Source of the DNA: Acidobacteriota bacterium
GTDB taxonomy: Bacteria; Acidobacteriota; Terriglobia; UBA7540
DNA: 12,394 nucleotides
Direction of reading: 5' to 3'
Assembly (NCBI GenBank): GCA_003171295.1
Contig: PMYF01000945.1
Location: forward strand, 1,482-13,875
Each line of letters starts with the position of its first letter. Positions within the stretch are counted from its first letter, which is position 1. The notes under the pieces are model-generated. The model searched no databases. It was not told where the DNA came from and saw only the letters and a program-made list of their open reading frames with translations. Positions 1-7,157 of this stretch are shown here, in pieces. The position numbers were made by a program, and so were the translations under genes.

Positions 1-71
1 TTCGCGGGAATGACCAGTGTTTCAAAAGGGATCCCATTCCAAATGACTCCAGCGCCGCCATCCCTCTTTGC

Positions 72-101
72 TAGACACTTCCTTCCTGCGTTCTCTATAA
101 T
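72..101 (+). promoter_or_regulatory. sigma70-type promoter of ileS
   Basis: A perfect -10 hexamer TATAAT lies at 96-101. A -35-like TAGACA (5 of 6 matches to TTGACA) lies at 72-77, separated by 18 bp. Transcription would begin near 108, giving a leader of about 23 nt before the ileS start at 131. That is too short for a T-box or other riboswitch. A GGAGG ribosome binding site lies at 122-126. The call rests on consensus match and position only. Confidence 0.7.
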
Positions 102-130
102 GATTTGTTTATCCTCACGACGGAGGACGC

Positions 131-2968
131 ATGGAGAAGGCCCCGGACCTGAAGCACACAATCAACCTGCCCAACACCTCATTCTCGATGAAAGCGAACC
201 TGCCCCAGAACGAGCCCAAGTGGCTGGCGCGGTGGACCCAGGAAGATCTCTACGGTAAGATTCGCGCGGCGCGCCAGAGTGCGCCGCTTTTCACGCTGCA
301 TGATGGTCCCCCGTACGCCAACGGGCGCATCCATCTGGGGACGTCGCTCAATAAGATCCTCAAGGACTTCATTGTGAAGTCCAAGACGCTGGAGGGCTTC
401 AACGCGCCCTACCTGCCCGGTTGGGACTGCCACGGGTTGCCCATTGAGATCAATGTGGACAAGGAACTGGGTCCGCGCAAGGCCCAGATGAGCGCCGTGG
501 AAGTGCGGCGCGCCTGCCGCCGCTTTGCGGAAAAGTTCGTGAGCATTCAGCGGCAGGATTTCATTCGGTTGGGCGTGCTCGGCGAGTGGGATAAGCCCTA
601 CCTGACGATGGGTTTTGAATATGAGGCGGACACCGCGGAGGCCTTTCTGGCTTTCCTGCGCGGGGGCTACGTTTACCGGGGGAGGAAAGCGGTTTACTGG
701 TGCATCGCCGACAAGACGGCGCTGGCGGAAGCCGAGGTGGAATACGAAAACGATCGCAGCCCGTCGATCTACGTGCGCTACCGCGTGCTGACCGACCCCG
801 CCACGCTCCACCCCGCGCTTCGAGGGCGCAAGCTCTGGGTGGTGATTTGGACCACTACGCCCTGGACTCTGCCCGCCAGCATGGCGGTGGCGTTCCATCC
901 GGATTTTGAGTACGTTGTGGCCAGTGGTGAAGACGGCGGTAGCGACGCCTACATCCTGGAGAGCCGGCGCCACGGTCCGGTACTGGAGGAGACCGGCCTC
1001 GAAGCCTCCCGCATCCTGGCGCGCCTCCCCGGCAGGAAGCTAGAGCGGGTGGAGTTTCAGCATCCGTTTCTGGATCGCCGCATCATCGGCGTTTTAGCCA
1101 ATTATGTTACCGCCGAAGACGGCACCGGTTGTGTGCACACCGCTCCCGGCCACGGCCGCGAAGACTGTCAGACCGGAATGCAATATGGAATTGATATTTA
1201 CTGCCCGGTGGACGAGTCCGGGAAGATAACGGAGGGCTTACCGGAATACGTGGGCAAGAAGGTGTTCGAGGCCAACGCGCCCATCGTCGAGCTGCTGAAA
1301 TCGCGCGGCGCGTTGGTGGGCGAGGCCGGTTGGCTCACGCACTCTTATCCACATTGCTGGCGGTGCCATAATCCCATCATTTTCCGCGCCGCCGAACAAT
1401 GGTTCATTAACATCGATCACCAGGGGCTCCGCGCGCGGGCCCTGGAGGAGATCAAGAAGACGAAGTGGACGCCCACCTGGGGTGAAGACCGCATCTCCAA
1501 CATGATCGCCGAGCGGCCGGACTGGTGCATCTCGCGGCAGCGCGTTTGGGGGGTGCCGATCACGGTCTTTCACTGCGACGATTGCAAAAAGCCCATTATG
1601 GATGCGAGCCTCGCCCAGCCGGCAATCGAGCTATTTCGGAAGGAAGGCGCTGACGCTTGGTATGCGCACTCGGAGGCTGAGCTGCTGCCGCCGGGAGCCC
1701 ACTGCCCCCAATGTAAAGGGACGAAGCTGCGGCGCGAAATGGATATTCTGGACGTTTGGTTTGACTCGGGGTCCAGCCAATATGCGGTCCTGGGCCGGCG
1801 GCCGGACTTGCCCTGGCCTGCTGACGTGTATCTGGAGGCGGGAGACCAATACCGGGGGTGGTTCCATAGCTCGCTCCTCGTGGCCCTGGGGACACGCGGG
1901 TCGGCGCCCTATCGCCAGGTCCTGACGCATGGCTGGGTGCTGGATGCACAAGGCCGCGCCATGTCGAAGTCAATCGGCAACGTGATTGAGCCGATGGAGG
2001 TCATCAAGACCCACGGCGCGGAGATTCTCCGCCTTTGGGCAGCCTCCGTGGAGTTTGGTGAGGACGTTTCGATCTCCCCGGAGATGCTGACTCGTCTCTC
2101 GGAGGCTTATCGCAAGCTGCGCAACACCTTCCGTTACTGCCTCGGGAACCTCTACGATTTCGATCCCGCAAAAGACTCCGTGGACGCCGGTCAACTGGAG
2201 GAAATCGATAGCTGGGTGTTGCTGCGCACCGCGGAACTGACCGAGCGCGTCCGCGCCGCGTACGCAGATTATGCCTTTCACAAGGTCTATCGCGGCGTGT
2301 ATGACTTCGCCACCGTGGACTTGAGCGCCTTCTATTTTGACATTTTGAAAGATCGACTCTACACCTCGCCCGCGCGTTCCGTGCGGCGCCGGGCGGCCCA
2401 GACCACGCTTTACCGAATTGCCGACGCGCTGGTGCGCCTCGTGGCTCCCCTGCTTTGCTTCACCGCGGACGAAGTCTGGTCCCACCTTCCAGGTCCTCAG
2501 GGGCGCGAGAAAAGCATCCACCTGGCCCAATTCATCGCGCCCACCGACCTGCGCGCGGGCTTGCCTGAAACGCACCTGAAGCGTCTGGATAACTGGCCGC
2601 GCCTGATTGCCATACGGAATGAAGTGCTGAAGGCTTTGGAAGGCGCGCGGCAGGAAAAGTTTATCGGGGGCTCGCTGGAGGCCTCCGTGCGCCTGGCAGT
2701 CAGCGGGGACCTCGCGGCGCTGGTGGAGGAGTATGCCGCTCTCCTGCCAGGGCTTTTTATCGTCTCTCGCGTGGCGATCAGCAACCAACCCGTGGAAGGG
2801 GCGCGGGTGACCGAACTGCCCGGTCTGAGCGTGAAAATTGAGAAGGCGCCCGGCCAAAAGTGCGAACGCTGCTGGAATTACTCCGAGCAGGTTGGAAAGG
2901 ATTTGCGCTACCCCACCGTGTGTGAACGCTGCTCGGCCGCGCTCAAGGAAATAGAGGCGGCAGGGTGA
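131..2968 (+). CDS. ileS: isoleucyl-tRNA synthetase (IleRS)
   Basis: Cytoplasmic class I aminoacyl-tRNA synthetase that charges tRNA-Ile with isoleucine. The 945-residue length is normal for the bacterial type with a C-terminal zinc finger. Visible landmarks are the HIGH-type motif as HLGT at residues 68-71, and the CP1 editing domain, whose signature around residues 331-345 (GTGCVHTAPGHGRED) includes the conserved editing Asp at 345. Others are WCISRQRVWG, DILDVWFDSG, the KMSKS loop as AMSKS at 610-614, and a C-terminal zinc site formed by C911, C914, C931 and C934. The start at 131 is preferred because GGAGG at 122-126 precedes it and because the N-terminal HTINLPNTSFSMKANLPQ matches the family's usual beginning. 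A later ATG at 188 would remove this. It is the first gene of a probable ileS-lspA-rluD unit. The first Lys of KMSKS is replaced by Ala, while the catalytic second Lys (613) is kept. Identification is essentially certain. Confidence 0.98.
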   Translation: MEKAPDLKHTINLPNTSFSMKANLPQNEPKWLARWTQEDLYGKIRAARQSAPLFTLHDGPPYANGRIHLGTSLNKILKDFIVKSKTLEGFNAPYLPGWDCHGLPIEINVDKELGPRKAQMSAVEVRRACRRFAEKFVSIQRQDFIRLGVLGEWDKPYLTMGFEYEADTAEAFLAFLRGGYVYRGRKAVYWCIADKTALAEAEVEYENDRSPSIYVRYRVLTDPATLHPALRGRKLWVVIWTTTPWTLPASMAVAFHPDFEYVVASGEDGGSDAYILESRRHGPVLEETGLEASRILARLPGRKLERVEFQHPFLDRRIIGVLANYVTAEDGTGCVHTAPGHGREDCQTGMQYGIDIYCPVDESGKITEGLPEYVGKKVFEANAPIVELLKSRGALVGEAGWLTHSYPHCWRCHNPIIFRAAEQWFINIDHQGLRARALEEIKKTKWTPTWGEDRISNMIAERPDWCISRQRVWGVPITVFHCDDCKKPIMDASLAQPAIELFRKEGADAWYAHSEAELLPPGAHCPQCKGTKLRREMDILDVWFDSGSSQYAVLGRRPDLPWPADVYLEAGDQYRGWFHSSLLVALGTRGSAPYRQVLTHGWVLDAQGRAMSKSIGNVIEPMEVIKTHGAEILRLWAASVEFGEDVSISPEMLTRLSEAYRKLRNTFRYCLGNLYDFDPAKDSVDAGQLEEIDSWVLLRTAELTERVRAAYADYAFHKVYRGVYDFATVDLSAFYFDILKDRLYTSPARSVRRRAAQTTLYRIADALVRLVAPLLCFTADEVWSHLPGPQGREKSIHLAQFIAPTDLRAGLPETHLKRLDNWPRLIAIRNEVLKALEGARQEKFIGGSLEASVRLAVSGDLAALVEEYAALLPGLFIVSRVAISNQPVEGARVTELPGLSVKIEKAPGQKCERCWNYSEQVGKDLRYPTVCERCSAALKEIEAAG

Positions 2969-3079
2969 CGGTGCCGCCGTGGCTTGGCGGCCGAGGGAAA
3001 ATGCGTCCGTGATCTGCTGCGGAGCAACGAATGCAGAGCCTCTTCCTTTGGCGGCGTTCCGTTAAGCGTGACTCTGGCT

Positions 3080-3580
3080 ATGTCTTCTGTAGTGCGAGCC
3101 CGGCCCCAAACATTCTCGTGGATTCTTTCCGCCCTGATCGTGGGCGGAGTCGCCGCCGGCGATCAAGCGACCAAGGCTCTGGTGGTGCGCCGCATTCCCG
3201 AACACGTCGTAATTCCAGTGTTGCCAGGATTCTTCAATCTGATCCATAGCACGAACACGGGGGCGGCATTCGGACTCTTTTCGGAGTCACCGGCGCCCTG
3301 GAAGACGATGCTGCTCATCGTCGTTTCCGCCGTCCTGCTGGTCACGGTGGTGGCCATGCTATGGAGAGCCCGCAACGTTCGATGGCTGACCAGCGTGGGG
3401 CTTGCCTTGATCCTGGGAGGTGCTCTGTCCAACCTGCTTGACCGCATCCGATTTGGCCAGGTCGTGGATTTTCTTGATTTCTACTATCGCAGTTATCACT
3501 GGGCCACCTTCAATGTCGCAGATAGCGCGATTGTGATCGGCGCCGGTTTCCTGACCGTCCAAGTCATCTTTTGCGATTGA
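3080..3580 (+). CDS. lspA: lipoprotein signal peptidase (signal peptidase II)
   Basis: Inner-membrane aspartyl protease that removes the signal peptide of diacylglyceryl-prolipoproteins. With the ATG at 3080 the protein has 166 residues, the normal family length, and four hydrophobic segments at about 13-27, 75-95, 101-118 and 147-163. Conserved blocks visible are DQATK (28-32), the NTGAAFG block (59-65), GGALSNLLDR with the first catalytic Asp at 121, VVDFLDF (128-134), and FNVADS with the second catalytic Asp at 148. No good Shine-Dalgarno sequence precedes 3080. The frame stays open upstream to a TTG at 2984 and contains a GTG at 3068, but those extensions add residues with no family resemblance. 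The 111-bp gap after ileS and the ribosome-binding weakness suggest cotranscription with ileS. Function is secure; the exact start is less so. Confidence 0.95.
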   Translation: MSSVVRARPQTFSWILSALIVGGVAAGDQATKALVVRRIPEHVVIPVLPGFFNLIHSTNTGAAFGLFSESPAPWKTMLLIVVSAVLLVTVVAMLWRARNVRWLTSVGLALILGGALSNLLDRIRFGQVVDFLDFYYRSYHWATFNVADSAIVIGAGFLTVQVIFCD

Positions 3581-3653
3581 CCTTCCGGATTCGACCTCGA
3601 AAATTGCGCTTGGCGCGCCGGGCAGCTATGCAGGTCCGAGGCATGGACCACTT

Positions 3654-4598
3654 ATGACCGTGACCCGAGAGTTCATTGCTCCCGCTGCATCGGCAGGTGA
3701 ACGCCTGGATGTTTTCCTGGCGCGGCAAATGCCGGATTGGAGCCGCAGCCAGATCCAGCGCTTGATTCGCCAGGGACTGGTCACGGTTGACCGGGCGCCG
3801 GCGCGCAAGGGCGGGGAGCAGGTGGAGCCAGGAGCGCATATCGAAGTCCAGGCGGAACGCCAGGAGACGCGCGCCACACCTGAAGACCTTCCCCTGGATG
3901 TGGTTTATGAAGACGCAAACCTGCTGGTGGTCAACAAGGCTGCGGGCATGATCGTGCATGCTGGCGCGGGCGTGAAATCCGGAACCCTGGTGAACGCACT
4001 GTTGCACCACGTTGCGACATTGTCGGGCGCGGGCGGTGAATTTCGGCCGGGCATTGTCCATCGGCTGGATAAGATGACTTCGGGCTTGGTAATTGTGGCC
4101 AAGACGGATGCGGCCCACCGCCATCTAAGCCAGCAATTCAAGTCCCGGGAAGTGCACAAAACCTACGTGGCGCTTGTGCACGGGCGAGTCGAGAACCAGC
4201 ATGGTGAGATGACTCAGCCCGTGGGGCGTGACCCGGTGCGTCGCACCCGCATGAAGGCCGGCGGTATCGCCGCTCGTGACGCATTGACTCGCTACCGGGT
4301 GGTCCGGCGCTTTCCCCATTTCACCCTGGTCGAAGCAGAACCGCAGACCGGGCGTACCCACCAGATCCGGGTGCATTGGGCTTCCGCCGGCCATCCCGTG
4401 GTCGGTGACCTGACCTACGGGGCTCCCGCGAAGCTGCGGGTGGGGGGAAGGGAAGAGGCAACGCTTTCGCGCACTTTTCTGCACGCCGCAAAGCTGGCGT
4501 TTGCTCACCCGCTCACTGGCGAACCGCTGACGTTTGTGGCACCATGGCCCGCAGAGCTTGCGGCATTCCTGCAACGAATTGAAGACTACGACCGCTGA
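3654..4598 (+). CDS. rluD: 23S rRNA pseudouridine synthase, RluA/RluD family
   Basis: Converts specific uridines to pseudouridine in large-subunit rRNA. RluD proper modifies helix 69 and aids ribosome assembly. The 314-residue protein has an N-terminal S4 RNA-binding domain (about residues 17-65) followed by the catalytic domain (about 83-300). The family signature GIVHRLDKMTSGL carries the catalytic Asp at residue 139. Other expected blocks are LLVVNKAAGMIVHAG (with Ala where Pro is usual in VHPG), the AEPQTGRTHQIRVH stretch near residue 230, and HPVVGDLTYG. It lies 73 bp after lspA on the same strand. The ribosome binding site is weak (GAGG at 3638-3641, 12 nt before the ATG), so translation may depend on the operon context. 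Assignment to RluD rather than RluA or RluC rests on the S4 domain, the size and the neighbour lspA. The family is certain, the exact target uridines are inferred. Confidence 0.93.
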   Translation: MTVTREFIAPAASAGERLDVFLARQMPDWSRSQIQRLIRQGLVTVDRAPARKGGEQVEPGAHIEVQAERQETRATPEDLPLDVVYEDANLLVVNKAAGMIVHAGAGVKSGTLVNALLHHVATLSGAGGEFRPGIVHRLDKMTSGLVIVAKTDAAHRHLSQQFKSREVHKTYVALVHGRVENQHGEMTQPVGRDPVRRTRMKAGGIAARDALTRYRVVRRFPHFTLVEAEPQTGRTHQIRVHWASAGHPVVGDLTYGAPAKLRVGGREEATLSRTFLHAAKLAFAHPLTGEPLTFVAPWPAELAAFLQRIEDYDR

Positions 4599-4622
4599 GC
4601 GCGATTGGAAGGGCGGGGCTTT

Positions 4623-4764
4623 ACAGGCTGCGGAAAAACCGCCAAAGCTGTCATCCTGAGGAGCCGCAGGCGAGGAAGGACCTCTGCATTTGCCTGATTC
4701 TACAAATGCAGGGGTTCTTCGCTTCGCTCAGAATGACAGTACCTCGAGTGTTTGCGCAGCCTGT
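4623..4764. repeat. MITE/REP-like long imperfect inverted repeat
   Basis: The stretch between rluD and the SDR gene is a nested, nearly symmetric palindrome. The outer arms ACAGGCTGC (4623-4631) and GCAGCCTGT (4756-4764) match exactly. Sixteen nt further in on both sides lie CTGTCATCCTGAG (4648-4660) and CTCAGAATGACAG (4727-4739), with 12 of 13 positions complementary. The core arms CCTCTGCATTTG (4681-4692) and CAAATGCAGGGG (4703-4714) pair at 11 of 12 positions around a 10-nt loop. The segments between them are unequal, so the left arm is bulged. It encodes no transposase and, on the - strand, translates to the HSERSEE peptide seen in many spurious database proteins. This is consistent with a non-autonomous dispersed element. 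As RNA it would fold into a long hairpin between rluD and the next gene. I do not see a clear target-site duplication. Confidence 0.8.
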
Positions 4765-4786
4765 CTGAAGCCACGGATGCATCACA

Positions 4787-5557
4787 ATGACGATTCTCGA
4801 TCGCTTCAGATTGGACGGCAAGGTCGCGCTGGTGACCGGATGCAAGCGCGGCATCGGCAGGGCAGCAGCGGTCGCCCTCGCCCAAGCTGGTGCGGATATT
4901 GTGGGCGTAAGCAAATCGCTGGAAGCGAGCGACAGTGACGTCGAGAAGGCCGTGGTGGCGGAGGGCCGCCAGTTCCGAGCTTACCGCTGCGATTTTCGAA
5001 ACCGGCAAGCCGTCGCGGAGTTCGTCGGGCGCGTGACGGCCGATTTTCCAGCGATCGATGTGCTGGTCAATAATGCCGGGGTCATTCTGCGCAGGCCGGC
5101 CGCCGAACATCCGGACGAGTACTGGGATGAGGTCATGGAGGTGAACCTCAATTCCCAATTCATTCTCAGCCGCGAGGTGGGCAAACAGATGATCGCGCGT
5201 GGCTCGGGGAAGATTATCTTCATTACCTCTCTGCTGGCGTTTCAGGGCGGAATCCTGGTTCCCGGCTACGCGGCTAGCAAAGGTGGCATTGCGCAGCTCA
5301 CCAAGGCACTGGCCAACGAATGGGCTGGTAGGGGCGTGCAGGTCAATGCGATTGCCCCGGGATATATCGCTACAGATAACACCGTGGCGTTGCGGGCTGA
5401 CGCGGAAAGGAATGCTGCCCTCCTCGCGCGTATTCCCGCGGGTCGTTGGGGAGCACCCGAAGATTTGCAAGGCGCAGTGGTTTTCCTGGCATCGGGCGCA
5501 TCCGACTATGTGAGTGGGACGATTCTGGTGGTGGACGGAGGCTGGCTGGCAAGGTGA
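4787..5557 (+). CDS. kduD: short-chain dehydrogenase, KduD type (2-dehydro-3-deoxy-D-gluconate 5-dehydrogenase)
   Basis: Cytoplasmic NAD(H)-dependent SDR of 256 residues. KduD interconverts 2,5-diketo-3-deoxygluconate and 2-keto-3-deoxygluconate in pectin/uronate breakdown. The Rossmann cofactor motif TGCKRGIG is at 17-24 and NNAG at 95-98. The catalytic tetrad is N120, S148, Y161 and K165. Beyond generic SDR features, several stretches are typical of KduD: FQGGILVPGYAASKGG (152-167), LANEWA, VNAIAPGYIATDNT, RIPAGRWG, and the C-terminal VDGGWLAR. The ATG at 4787 gives the expected start (LDRFRLDGKVALVTG), but the ribosome binding site is poor. The inverted repeat ends 22 bp upstream, so the promoter must lie inside or before that repeat. 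No kduI, kdgK or uronate lyase gene is in the window, so the pathway role is inferred from similarity only. Another sugar or sugar-acid SDR activity is possible. Confidence 0.85.
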   Translation: MTILDRFRLDGKVALVTGCKRGIGRAAAVALAQAGADIVGVSKSLEASDSDVEKAVVAEGRQFRAYRCDFRNRQAVAEFVGRVTADFPAIDVLVNNAGVILRRPAAEHPDEYWDEVMEVNLNSQFILSREVGKQMIARGSGKIIFITSLLAFQGGILVPGYAASKGGIAQLTKALANEWAGRGVQVNAIAPGYIATDNTVALRADAERNAALLARIPAGRWGAPEDLQGAVVFLASGASDYVSGTILVVDGGWLAR

Positions 5558-5624
5558 CCGCGCCGCCGGCCACCGGCGCAGGCCAATTTGCACGACACAT
5601 CTGGCGCAGTGCGCGCGGCGGCTG

Positions 5625-5630
5625 TATAAT
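5625..5630 (+). promoter_or_regulatory. candidate -10 element upstream of the Gfo/Idh/MocA gene
   Basis: A perfect TATAAT lies at 5625-5630 in the 168-bp gap after kduD. No convincing -35 hexamer is found 16-18 bp upstream (TGGCGC at 5602-5607). An activator-dependent promoter or chance occurrence are both possible. The implied leader would be about 89 nt. Confidence 0.35.
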
Positions 5631-5725
5631 CGCACCTCGCTTCGATACAAAACAAACGGCAGATACTCGCAGAGCGGTGACGGCCCTACGAGGTTTACAA
5701 AATTCGGTGACGGAGGCGTGGGTTT

Positions 5726-7090
5726 ATGAATCCAATGAATCGCAGAGATTTCATGCGGCGCTCGGGAATGGCCGCCACAGCCGGATCGGTGGCGCTACGC
5801 AGCGGCGGCAAAGTCTTGTGGGCATCGTCGCCGGGTCCCGCTTCGGTTCCGCCCAGCGACCAAGTGCGCCTGGGCGTGATTGGCATGGGCGCGCGGGCAT
5901 TTCAAGACACTTACAGCTTCAGCGTAACGCCGGGCGTTGAGCTTGTGGCGGCGTGCGATGTCTATAAAGATCGTCTGCTACGCGCCCGGGAGGTGTTCGG
6001 AGAGAAACTTGAGACTACGGGTGACTATCGGAAGATTCTGGACCGTAAAGATATTGACGCCGTGCTGATCGCCGTGCCCGATCACTGGCACAAGAAGATG
6101 ATTATCGACGCGATGGATGCCGGCAAGGACGTCTACTGCGAAAAGCCCATGACTTACGAGATTGCCGATGGCACGGCAATCATCGAGGCCGAAAAGCGCA
6201 CCGGCCGGATCCTACAGATCGGCAGCCAGTGGGTGAACTCACCTCTCACGGAACTTGCAAAAAAGTGGATTGAGGAGGGCCGCTGTGGGCAAATCACGCT
6301 GGTGAAGGCGTGGGAAAACCGCAACACACCCTCTGGCGCGTGGTTCTATCCCATCGCTGCGGATGGGAACGAAGAGACGATCGATTGGAAGGCTTGGCTG
6401 GGGCCGGCGCCCCAGCGGCCATTCGACGCCCGGCGCTTTTTCCGTTGGCGCTGCTACTGGGATTATTCCGGCGGATTGCAGACCGACCTGGTGGTGCATC
6501 ACCTGAACACTCTGCATTACCTGATGCATGAGCCCTACCCGCGCAGCGCGATCACTTATGGCGGCGGTTATCGCTGGAATAAAATCTATCCCGAGATGGA
6601 AGTCCCGGACGTGGTGCAGACGCTCTTCGAATATCCGAATTTCACCTACAACGTTTCGCTGACGCTCAATTCCTCCAGCCAGGGTTTTGGCGCCTATTTT
6701 ATGGGAACCAAGGGTACGATTGAGATCAGCGAAGTGGCTCTTTCATTTTATCCGGATGACCCCGTCGACGATGCAGCCTGGGTCGTGACCACGTGGCCGC
6801 AGAAGATGCAGGACGAGTGGGTAAAACAAAATAACTTTGTCAGCACCAGCCAGGAGTGGGCGCGCGGAACCTGCGCGGCACGGGAAGCAAACGAGCACTA
6901 CGATGTGATCGGTGATCCGACTGATCTGCACGCGAAAGCCTTCGTCGACTGTGTGCGCGCGCGAAAGAAGAGCAAGGAGTCCGCTGTGGAAGGCCACAAC
7001 GCAGCGGCGGGCGCCCACCTTGCCAACATGTCGTACCGCAACGGCAGCCGGAAAGTCCTTTGGGATGGGAGGCAGGCTAAGCTCGCGTAA
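5726..7090 (+). CDS. Tat-exported Gfo/Idh/MocA family oxidoreductase
   Basis: NAD(P)-dependent oxidoreductase of 454 residues, predicted to act outside the cytoplasm. The N-terminus has a twin-arginine signal (NRRDFMRRSG at 5-14), then a mildly hydrophobic Ala/Gly stretch to about residue 34. The mature protein begins with a Rossmann fold: RLGVIGMGARAF (48-59), the adenosine-ribose acidic residue in ACDVY (D78), VPDHWH (117-122) and the family signature CEKPM (138-142). The C-terminal substrate domain shows WKAWLGPAP, YWDYSGG and QTDLVVHHLNTLHYLM, with D254, H258 and H259 as likely active-site residues. GGAGG at 5712-5716, 9 nt before the ATG at 5726, supports this start over the in-frame ATG at 5735. 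Tat export fits a protein folded with its cofactor in the cytoplasm. Related exported enzymes act on glycosides or amino sugars (for example GH109), but the substrate here is not readable. The secreted GATase1-like gene follows 67 bp later. Confidence 0.93.
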   Translation: MNPMNRRDFMRRSGMAATAGSVALRSGGKVLWASSPGPASVPPSDQVRLGVIGMGARAFQDTYSFSVTPGVELVAACDVYKDRLLRAREVFGEKLETTGDYRKILDRKDIDAVLIAVPDHWHKKMIIDAMDAGKDVYCEKPMTYEIADGTAIIEAEKRTGRILQIGSQWVNSPLTELAKKWIEEGRCGQITLVKAWENRNTPSGAWFYPIAADGNEETIDWKAWLGPAPQRPFDARRFFRWRCYWDYSGGLQTDLVVHHLNTLHYLMHEPYPRSAITYGGGYRWNKIYPEMEVPDVVQTLFEYPNFTYNVSLTLNSSSQGFGAYFMGTKGTIEISEVALSFYPDDPVDDAAWVVTTWPQKMQDEWVKQNNFVSTSQEWARGTCAAREANEHYDVIGDPTDLHAKAFVDCVRARKKSKESAVEGHNAAAGAHLANMSYRNGSRKVLWDGRQAKLA

Positions 7091-7157
7091 CCAGGGCGCT
7101 GGCGCCAGGGATTTGCTCTCCCGGGGCTCCGGCGGGGGCATTCAGAGGCGACCGAAA

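Noticed and set aside
1..20. TTCGCGGGAATGAC at the window edge as the end of another dispersed repeat
   Set aside because: It resembles the end of common intergenic palindromes, but the partner arm would lie outside the window, so it cannot be supported.
610..2100. AMSKS in place of KMSKS in IleRS as a sign of altered or inactive enzyme
   Set aside because: The catalytic second Lys is retained, all other motifs are intact, and substitution of the first Lys is tolerated in class I synthetases.
1970..2857. 295-codon open frame on the - strand opposite ileS, and similar long antisense frames at 179-973 and 1238-1573
   Set aside because: They are shadows of ileS in GC-rich DNA, have no recognisable domains, and the + strand protein is certain.
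2973..2991. GCCGCC/GGCGGC inverted repeat just after ileS as a terminator
   Set aside because: Only a 6-bp stem with no T-tract, and it lies inside a probable ileS-lspA operon.
5560..5579. GCGCCG/CGGCGC inverted repeat right after kduD as a terminator
   Set aside because: Could slow polymerase, but there is no T-tract and the surrounding DNA is uniformly GC-rich, so such pairings are expected by chance.
4700..5650. 316-codon - strand frame opposite kduD, containing HSERSEE at its C-terminal end
   Set aside because: The HSERSEE peptide is the translated inverted repeat, the rest is antisense to a clear SDR gene, and no domain is visible.
7099..7108. 10-bp palindrome CTGGCGCCAG between the oxidoreductase and GATase1-like genes as an operator
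   Set aside because: Single short GC-only palindrome without a second copy or nearby promoter.
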